Part shown: in pieces, positions 7,005 through 11,922 of the stretch
Layout: the number at the start of each line of letters is the position of its first letter
How positions within the stretch are numbered: the stretch's first letter is position 1
Assembly: GCA_947454665.1 (NCBI GenBank)
Contig: CANGMU010000038.1
Span: forward strand, 1-13,965
Length of the DNA stretch: 13,965 nt
From: Pseudomonadota bacterium
Lineage (GTDB): Bacteria > Pseudomonadota > Gammaproteobacteria > Steroidobacterales > Steroidobacteraceae
Reading direction: 5' to 3'
Made by a program: the position numbers and the translations under genes
Notes under the pieces: generated by a model
What the model was told of the DNA's origin: nothing
Database searches by the model: none
Seen by the model: the letters and a program-made list of their open reading frames with translations, nothing else

Positions 7005-7738
7005 AGCGGCTGGCACTGGGCCTCGCGGCGCTGCTGGTCCTGACTGTGGGGCAGGCGGCCTCGCCGGCGCACCCGGATCTGTCCGGGTTCTGGAATCTCT
7101 CGCGCGGCAAGCCCGTGAAGGATCCGGCACTCGCAAAGCGCATCGCCCCCAACACGGCGGTGCTCGACGACGTCGGACCGATCGAATACGGCATCCTCGA
7201 ATTCGGCGGGCTGAAGCTGAAGCCCGATGCCCTGGCGGCTGCGAAGGCCTGGGACATCAAGCAGGACATGACGGTGGCCAACGCCTGCCGCATTCCGTCG
7301 ATCGTCTACGCGATGCAGGGTCCCTTCCCGATCGAGATCTTCCAGGGCACCGAGTTCACGGTGATCCGCCTGGAATATTTCGACATGACCCGCATCATTT
7401 TCACGGACGGTCGCAAGCACCTGCCGCCGGACGGGCCGCACACCAAGACGGGTGATTCAATCGGGCATTGGGAAGGCGACACGCTGGTTGTCGAGACGAC
7501 CCACCTGAAGGAGTCGACGATCACCAATAACGGCCTGGACCACAGCCGCGACATCACGCTGATCGAACGCTTCCGCCTGTCACCGGACCGCAAGCAGCTG
7601 CTGTCGACGCAGGAATTCGAGGATCCGTCAGTGCTGGAGAACCGCGGGGCGCGGTTCATCACCTGGGATCGCACCGCAGGGGACCATGTCCACGCCTACG
7701 ATTGCGACCCCAGCTTCGCGGAAAATTACGCGAACTGA
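7001..7738 (+). CDS. Exported protein with GHWEGDTLVVET motif, function unknown
   Basis: The 245-residue product starts at a GTG whose TGA-containing overlap (GTGA) with the DUF6152 stop indicates translational coupling. A signal peptide (MKRLALGLAALLVLTVGQAA) is probably cleaved after residue 20. The mature protein begins PDLSGFWNL and contains the motif GHWEGDTLVVETT at 155–167, then a segment ending LIERFRLSPDRKQL and EFEDPSVL. This pattern recurs in a family of uncharacterised exported proteins often found near DUF6152 genes in environmental Proteobacteria and Acidobacteria (recalled, not checked). Two cysteines, Cys96 and Cys235, could form a disulfide. No catalytic motif of a known enzyme is recognisable. 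The gene ends nine bases from the convergent TetR gene, with a GC-rich hairpin between and across the ends. Confidence 0.8.
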   Translation: MKRLALGLAALLVLTVGQAASPAHPDLSGFWNLSRGKPVKDPALAKRIAPNTAVLDDVGPIEYGILEFGGLKLKPDALAAAKAWDIKQDMTVANACRIPSIVYAMQGPFPIEIFQGTEFTVIRLEYFDMTRIIFTDGRKHLPPDGPHTKTGDSIGHWEGDTLVVETTHLKESTITNNGLDHSRDITLIERFRLSPDRKQLLSTQEFEDPSVLENRGARFITWDRTAGDHVHAYDCDPSFAENYAN

Positions 7739-7747
7739 TCCGGCCGT

Positions 7748-8356
7748 TCAGCGCGGGCGCGTGGCGCCCGCGAGCACGAAGTCGAGCAGCCGCTCGATGA
7801 AGGCGCGTTCCAGCGTCATGTGGCTGACCAGCAGGCGCTGGAAGATCGGGCCCCACAGCGCATCCGCGAGCACGTCCAGTTCGACGTCCTTGCGGATCTC
7901 GCCCGCTTCGCGGGCCCGCTGCAGGGTGCGCATCGCCGACAGGCGACGCGGCTCCAGGAAGTCCTTGAACAGCAGCTTGCCCGTTTCCGAATCGGCCTGG
8001 CCGAGGGCCAGCAGTTCACGGATCAGCTGGCCGGGCCGCCCGCGGTAGATCTCCGCCGCCAGGTGGACCTGGCGACGCAGGTCAGCCAGCGCTGAGCCAG
8101 ATTCCTTGATGGCGTCGAGCTTGGGCACCACGGCGACGAGGAAGGCTTCCACTGCCAGGGTGCCCTTGCTGCTCCACCAGCGGTAGATCGTGGCCTTTCC
8201 GGCACCGGCGCGGGCGGCAACGCCCTCGACCGTGAACTTGGCGTAACCACCCTCACGCAGGATCTGGTAGGCCGCCTTGAGGATCGCAGCCCGGGATTCA
8301 TCCGAGCGCGGCCGCCCCGGCGCTCTGCCGGCTGCGGACTTTTTCTTCTTCGCCAT
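7748..8356 (-). CDS. TetR/AcrR-family transcriptional regulator
   Basis: From the ATG at 8354–8356 the product is 202 residues. It starts with a basic tail (MAKKKKSAAGRAPGRPRSDE). The TetR helix-turn-helix domain follows: AILKAAYQILREGGYAKFTVEGVAARAGAGKATIYRWWSSKGTLA. The remaining about 130 residues are helical and would form the ligand-binding and dimerisation domain; the LKDFLEPRR and ALWGPIFQRLL segments resemble the AcrR-like C-terminal class. In-frame ATGs at 8410 and 8422 would lengthen the N-terminus by 18 or 22 residues; none has a strong ribosome binding site, so the start is uncertain. A possible -10 (minus TAGAAT, 8429–8434) would put the transcript start near 8422. The ligand and targets are unknown. 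It is downstream of, and on the same strand as, the ArsR repressor but 147 bases away, so it is probably a separate unit. Confidence 0.9.
   Translation of the reverse strand: MAKKKKSAAGRAPGRPRSDESRAAILKAAYQILREGGYAKFTVEGVAARAGAGKATIYRWWSSKGTLAVEAFLVAVVPKLDAIKESGSALADLRRQVHLAAEIYRGRPGQLIRELLALGQADSETGKLLFKDFLEPRRLSAMRTLQRAREAGEIRKDVELDVLADALWGPIFQRLLVSHMTLERAFIERLLDFVLAGATRPR
7752..7772. terminator. GC-rich 9-bp perfect hairpin at the convergent gene junction
   Basis: CGCGGGCGC (7752–7760) and GCGCCCGCG (7764–7772) form a perfect stem with a GTG loop, 13 bases past the stop at 7738. The hairpin also encodes the last residues of the convergent TetR protein. No T-run follows on either strand, so it is not a standard intrinsic terminator, but its place between convergent genes suggests it may slow or end transcription, at least for the plus-strand operon. 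Confidence 0.4.
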
Positions 8357-8503
8357 GTTCAGGGATTCCAGTGTGCCAGGTACGCAGGGACGCGCGAGAG
8401 TGGGCTTCATGCCCGAATGCACGCCGCCATTCTAACCGCTGGATCCCGGGGACTCACGCGATGTGTGGCACAAAGTAGACAGTGGTCAGGGGGGGGAAGT
8501 TCG

Positions 8504-8848
8504 CTACACACCGCAGAAGATGTCATGCAGCGTCTTCATGATGCGCTGCGCGGGGCCGTCCGCGATCGAGTAGTAGATCGTCTGTGCTTCACGTCGGGTC
8601 TGCACGAGGTCGTCTGCGCGCAATACCGCCAGGTGCTGCGACAGCGCGGACTGGCTGAGATCCAGTTGGCTGTTCAGGGCAGTGACCGAGCGTTCGCCCT
8701 CGGCCAGGAGGCAGAGGATCAGCAGGCGCTTCTCGTTGGCGAGCGCCTTCAGCAGGCGCGTGGCGTCGTCCGCGTGCTGCTGCATGAGGGCGAGATCGAT
8801 CCGCTCGCTGCCGGCTGCGGCGGGTGCCTGCATGGTCGGGGCGCTCAT
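8504..8848 (-). CDS. bigR: BigR/SqrR/YgaV-type ArsR-family persulfide-sensing repressor
   Basis: The 114-residue product starts at the ATG at 8846–8848, which overlaps the rhodanese stop (ATGA). The winged helix fits the ArsR family: DDATRLLKALANEKRLLIL, then the recognition helix in DLSQSALSQHLAVLR, and the wing RREAQTIYYSI. Details match the BigR/SqrR/YgaV branch rather than metal sensors: no ELCV metal motif, but Cys46 (LLILCLL) and Cys112 (HDIFCG), 66 residues apart. This is the spacing of Cys41/Cys107 of SqrR and Cys42/Cys108 of BigR, which form a sulfur bridge on exposure to persulfides and release DNA. The divergent sqr gene supports a sulfide-response role. Its likely operator is the palindrome at 9293–9304 (inference). 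A reading frame extending upstream to 8980 lies within the rhodanese gene and is rejected as its N-terminus. Confidence 0.9.
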   Translation of the reverse strand: MSAPTMQAPAAAGSERIDLALMQQHADDATRLLKALANEKRLLILCLLAEGERSVTALNSQLDLSQSALSQHLAVLRADDLVQTRREAQTIYYSIADGPAQRIMKTLHDIFCGV

Positions 8849-9237
8849 GTGCCGTGCGTCGTCAGGGCGATCCCGGCCTCGACGCAGGCCCGGACGCCAC
8901 CCTGGATCGAAATCACATTGCCATAGCCCAGTTCCTGCAGCGCCACGGCAGACAGGGCGGCCCGTCCCCCGCTCAGGCAATAGACCACGAGAGGGCGGTT
9001 GCGATCGGCGAGGGCAGGGTCCGTGACGCCGCCGACGTGCGGGTTGGTCGATATCTCGAACTCCAGCATGCCGCGCGGGATGTTCACGGCGCCCGGCAGG
9101 TGGCCGGTCGCGAATTCAGCGGGCTCGCGCACGTCGATGAGTGTCGTCGCGGCGAGGCGGTCGCGCAGTTCCGCGGGTTTCACCTCCCGGATCGACTGGC
9201 GGGCGCGGGCGACGAGGTCTGCAGCAGTCAGTGACAT
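8845..9237 (-). CDS. Single-domain rhodanese (sulfurtransferase)
   Basis: The 130-residue cytoplasmic protein is one rhodanese domain. It has the CH2A-like segment LIDVREPAEFATGHLPGAVNIP (broken here as LIDVREP at 33–39 and GHLPGAVNIP at 45–54) and the active-site loop CLSGGRAA with catalytic Cys87, a six-residue loop typical of sulfur-transferring rhodaneses. It moves sulfane sulfur between persulfides, thiosulfate or polysulfide and acceptors such as glutathione or cyanide. The sequence from about residue 18 to 125 resembles the rhodanese half of E. coli YgaP; the membrane half of YgaP is represented by the DUF2892 gene on the other side of the operator. The start has a strong ribosome binding site, GGAGGAG, about seven bases upstream. 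It leads the rhodanese–arsR unit with a four-base overlap, divergent from sqr. Confidence 0.92.
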   Translation of the reverse strand: MSLTAADLVARARQSIREVKPAELRDRLAATTLIDVREPAEFATGHLPGAVNIPRGMLEFEISTNPHVGGVTDPALADRNRPLVVYCLSGGRAALSAVALQELGYGNVISIQGGVRACVEAGIALTTHGT

Positions 9238-9272
9238 TGGGACGCTCCTCCGATGGTGTTCGTCCGGTTCGC

Positions 9273-9301
9273 TTGCAAGGATATCAAAACAGTCTAATAT
9301 T
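9273..9301 (+). promoter_or_regulatory. Probable sigma70 promoter for the sqr operon
   Basis: TTGCAA (9273–9278) as -35 and TAATAT (9295–9300, 16-bp spacer) or AATATT (9296–9301, 17 bp) as -10 lie in the AT-rich spacer before sqr. The -10 is inside the palindrome at 9293–9304, so a bound repressor would block it directly. The sqr ATG at 9333 has GGAGG at 9322–9326. A minus-strand promoter for rhodanese–arsR must also lie here (a weak TGATAT -10 is at about 9282–9287), so one operator could control both directions. Confidence 0.5.
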
Positions 9302-9304
9302 AGA
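9293..9304. promoter_or_regulatory. 12-bp perfect AT-rich palindrome, candidate BigR/SqrR-type operator
   Basis: TCTAATATTAGA is self-complementary over all 12 bases. It lies midway in the 95-bp spacer between the divergent rhodanese–arsR and sqr units, over the probable sqr -10. ArsR-family dimers bind such symmetric sites, and BigR was described as binding an AT-rich palindrome in its own promoter, so this is the best operator candidate in the window. The assignment to this repressor is inferred from position and symmetry. Confidence 0.6.
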
Positions 9305-9332
9305 AATAACTGATTAATGACCGGAGGCGATC

Positions 9333-10631
9333 ATGACGCGCATAGCAGTAATGGGTGCCGGCCTTGGTGGGATGAGTGCGGCCTACGAGCTGCGGTCGAC
9401 GCTCGAAAAGTCCGTCGAGATCACGTTGGTCGGTAATGGCCCGGATTTCGCGTTCACGCCGTCCAATCCCTGGCTGGCTGTCGGTTGGCGCCAGGCGGAA
9501 GACATCTCCCTGCCGGCCGGGCCTCCGCTGGCGGAGAAGGGGATCCATTTCATTCCCGCCCCGGTAACCCGGATCGATCCGGTCGCCCAGGTCCTGGAGC
9601 TCGCCAACGGGACGACCGTCGACTACGACTATCTGGTGGTCTGCACCGGACCGAAGCTCGCCTTCGAGGAGGTGCCTGGCCTGGGTCCCGACGCCGGTCA
9701 TGCGCAGTCCATCTGCACGCTGCCTCATGCCCAGCACGCGTGGCGCGCCTACGAAGCCTTCCTGAAGGATCCCGGTCCCATCGTGGTCGGGGCCGTGCAG
9801 GGCGCGAGCTGTTTCGGTCCTGCCTACGAGTTCGCTTTCATCCTGGATGCGGACCTGCGCAAGCGGAAGCTGCGCGACCGCGTGCCGATGACCTTCGTGA
9901 GCAGCGAGCCTTACATCGGTCACCTGGGTCTGGGCGGCGTGGGCGATTCGAAGGGGCTCATGGAGTCGGAGTTCCGACAGCGGCACATCAATTGGATCAT
10001 CAACGCAAAGGTCACGGATGTCGCACCGGGCAAGGCCACAGTCGTCGAGCACGATGCGAAAGGCGTGGCGACCGATACGCACACGCTGCCGTTCCACTAT
10101 TCGATGTTCCTGCCTGCGTTCAAGGGCGTGGATGCCGTGGCCGCAGTGGAAGGGCTTTGCAACCCGCGTGGCTTCGTGCTGGTCGACAAGCACCAGCGCA
10201 GCACCCGCTATCGCAATATCTTCGCAGCTGGTGTCTGCGTCGCCATCGCGCCCACCGAGCCGACGGCGATTCCGACCGGCGTGCCGAAGACGGGCTTCAT
10301 GATCGAATCGATGGTGACCACGCTCGTGCGCAATATCGACGCGGAGCTCCAGGGCAAGACCGCGGATTACGAGGGCACCTGGAACGCGATCTGCCTCGCC
10401 GACATGGGGGATACGGGTGCGGCATTTGTAGCCCTGCCGCAGATTCCGCCGCGCAACGTGACCTGGGCCAAGGTGGGCAAGTGGGCGCACCTGGCGAAGC
10501 TCCTCTTCGAGAAATACTTCCTCTACAAGATGCGCGCTGGCACGTCCGAGCCGGTGTACGAGAAATACATCCTGTCGGCGCTGGGCATCGAGCGCCTTAA
10601 GAACCATGCCGCCCACGGAGAACAGAAATGA
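9333..10631 (+). CDS. sqr: Sulfide:quinone oxidoreductase, type I-like
   Basis: The 432-residue flavoprotein should oxidise sulfide at the inner membrane, passing electrons to quinone and producing polysulfide or a persulfide. The FAD-binding motif GAGLGG is at 8–13. The three cysteines used by type I SQR are present: Cys128 (SICTLPHA), Cys160 (GASCFGPAYEFAF) and Cys354 (NAICLADMGD). The second nucleotide-binding part has GVCVAIAP and TGVPKTGFMIESM. The C-terminus has an amphipathic pair of helices (AKVGKWAHLAKLLFEKYFLYKM) that would anchor it to the membrane; this stretch lies within residues 390–420 and ends in SEPVYEKYILSALGI. Length matches the family. A strong GGAGG lies six bases before the ATG. 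It opens the plus-strand operon, and its stop overlaps the DUF2892 gene (ATGA). Flavocytochrome c and ordinary NADH dehydrogenases lack this cysteine set. Confidence 0.94.
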   Translation: MTRIAVMGAGLGGMSAAYELRSTLEKSVEITLVGNGPDFAFTPSNPWLAVGWRQAEDISLPAGPPLAEKGIHFIPAPVTRIDPVAQVLELANGTTVDYDYLVVCTGPKLAFEEVPGLGPDAGHAQSICTLPHAQHAWRAYEAFLKDPGPIVVGAVQGASCFGPAYEFAFILDADLRKRKLRDRVPMTFVSSEPYIGHLGLGGVGDSKGLMESEFRQRHINWIINAKVTDVAPGKATVVEHDAKGVATDTHTLPFHYSMFLPAFKGVDAVAAVEGLCNPRGFVLVDKHQRSTRYRNIFAAGVCVAIAPTEPTAIPTGVPKTGFMIESMVTTLVRNIDAELQGKTADYEGTWNAICLADMGDTGAAFVALPQIPPRNVTWAKVGKWAHLAKLLFEKYFLYKMRAGTSEPVYEKYILSALGIERLKNHAAHGEQK

Positions 10632-10831
10632 ATGTCGATCGCGCAGTGATGGCCTTTGCGGCCTTTGTGATTTTCGCCAGCCTGGCACTTGCGCACTGGG
10701 TTTCCCCCAATTGGTTGTGGCTCACGGCGTTCGTCGGCCTGAACCTGCTGCAGGCGAGTTTCACGGGCTTCTGTCCGGCGGCGGTCGTGTTCCGCAAGCT
10801 GGGGATCAAGGCGGGGTGCGCCTTTCCATGA
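10628..10831 (+). CDS. DUF2892 small membrane protein, like the membrane tail of YgaP
   Basis: The 67-residue protein has two hydrophobic helices, about 7–25 and 28–46, and the DUF2892 pattern: NVDRAV at the start, WLWLTAFVGLNLLQASFTGFCP in the middle (positions 29–50) and a Cys near the end (KAGCAFP). In E. coli YgaP the same two-helix segment is fused after a rhodanese domain and sits in the inner membrane. Here it is a free-standing gene in the sqr operon, while the rhodanese is encoded divergently. Cys49 and Cys64 could accept sulfur (speculation). It overlaps sqr and the adaptor gene by four bases on each side, so it is made with both. Confidence 0.88.
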   Translation: MNVDRAVMAFAAFVIFASLALAHWVSPNWLWLTAFVGLNLLQASFTGFCPAAVVFRKLGIKAGCAFP

Positions 10832-11922
10832 GCGGCCTGCGTCGAGGTGTGACAGCCGTATCGGCCGGCGTGCTGGCTTGCCTGCTGGTGGCCTGTGGCA
10901 GCAAGCCGCCGACAGCGTCGCAAGCCGCCGTCACGCAATTCGCGACCTTCACGGTCGGCGCCGAAGGGACCGGCAGCAGTCCGGGCTGGGACGGCGTCGT
11001 GGAAGCCGTGCAGCAGGCGGTGATTTCCGCGCAGACCGGGGGTCGCGTGGCTCGCGTCGAGGTCGACGTGAACGACCGCGTGGCCGCGGGAGCCGTGCTC
11101 TTGAGGTTGACGGGTGTCGAACAGAAGTCGGGGCTTGAGGCCGCACAGGCGCAGTTGAAATCGGCCGAAGCCGTATTGTCCGAGGCTGAAAGCCGACATC
11201 GGCGTGCTGCGGATCTCGTCGGTCGTCAGTTGATGTCGAAGGCTGACTACGACATCGCGCGGGCGTCACGTGACAGCGCGCTGGCCGCTCGCGATGGGGC
11301 CAAGGCACTGGTGCAACAGGCCTCGCAGACCGTCGATTACACGGTCGTGCGGTCGCCCTATGCAGGAGTTGTCAGCGCGCGTCGCGTCGAACCCGGCGAA
11401 GCCGTCGTACCGGGCCAGCCACTGTTCGCGTTCTATGCGCCAGGTGCATTGCGCGTTGCCGTGCAGGTGCCGCAGTCCGTTGCCGCAGCCCTGCGCGTTG
11501 CCCCCCATGCGCTGCTGCAGTCCGCGACCGGAACCGTGATCGAGGGTGGCGCCGTAACGGTCTATCCCAGCGCGGATCCTCAGTCTCACAGCGTGACTGT
11601 TCGCGTTGCGCTGCCCACGAAGCAGCAGGCTGCGCCGGAGCCTGGTTCGACGGTGAAGGTCCGTTTCCCCGGTCTTGCCGAGGGGCCTGCCTTGCATCGC
11701 GTGCCGGCTGGCACCCTCGTGCAACGGGGCGAAGTCAGCGCGGTCTATGTCATGGTCGGAGATCGGCCTTCATTGCGCCAGATTCGGCTCGGTGCACGGC
11801 AAGGTGACACGGTGGATGTCATCGCGGGCCTGTCGGCTGGTGACAGCGTGGTGCGCGATCCGGTCGCGGCGCTGCAGTGGCTGACTCGCACTCATGCGGG
11901 ACAGGTGGTCACCCATGAGTGA
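10828..11922 (+). CDS. RND efflux periplasmic adaptor (membrane fusion) lipoprotein
   Basis: From the ATG at 10828 the product is 364 residues. It carries a lipoprotein signal with the lipobox LVAC and lipidated Cys23. The adaptor architecture follows: a first lipoyl half (about 52–82, VISAQTGGRVARVEVDVNDRV), an alpha-hairpin (about 95–165) with coiled-coil character, and a second lipoyl half (VVRSPYAGVVSARRVEPGEAV, about 170–192). Beta-barrel and membrane-proximal domains come last (VYPSADPQSHSVTVRVALP; AVYVMVGD). It would join the RND permease to an outer-membrane factor; no TolC-like gene lies in the window. The ATG overlaps the DUF2892 stop by four bases and is chosen over an upstream extension of the frame to 10606, which only overlaps other genes and would bury the signal peptide. 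Its stop overlaps the permease start by eight bases. Confidence 0.92.
   Translation: MSGLRRGVTAVSAGVLACLLVACGSKPPTASQAAVTQFATFTVGAEGTGSSPGWDGVVEAVQQAVISAQTGGRVARVEVDVNDRVAAGAVLLRLTGVEQKSGLEAAQAQLKSAEAVLSEAESRHRRAADLVGRQLMSKADYDIARASRDSALAARDGAKALVQQASQTVDYTVVRSPYAGVVSARRVEPGEAVVPGQPLFAFYAPGALRVAVQVPQSVAAALRVAPHALLQSATGTVIEGGAVTVYPSADPQSHSVTVRVALPTKQQAAPEPGSTVKVRFPGLAEGPALHRVPAGTLVQRGEVSAVYVMVGDRPSLRQIRLGARQGDTVDVIAGLSAGDSVVRDPVAALQWLTRTHAGQVVTHE

Noticed and set aside
5619..7136. Minus-strand open frame of 505 codons across srkA, the lipoprotein and DUF6152 genes
   Set aside because: It crosses several gene boundaries of real plus-strand genes, and the product shows no domain.
8489..8496. 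Run of eight G in the spacer after the arsR stop
   Set aside because: It is outside any coding sequence and not placed between promoter elements, so there is no basis to call a phase-variable tract; a sequencing-length artefact is also possible.
8849..8980. N-terminal extension of the ArsR repressor by 44 codons
   Set aside because: The extra sequence lies within the rhodanese gene and is unlike any ArsR protein; the ATGA overlap at 8845–8848 gives a natural start.
9300..10688. Minus-strand open frame of 462 codons opposite sqr
   Set aside because: It is the mirror of the sqr coding sequence; all motifs lie on the plus strand.
10606..10827. N-terminal extension of the adaptor gene by 74 codons
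   Set aside because: It overlaps the end of sqr and the whole DUF2892 gene, and would bury the lipoprotein signal; the ATG at 10828 overlaps the DUF2892 stop as elsewhere in this operon.
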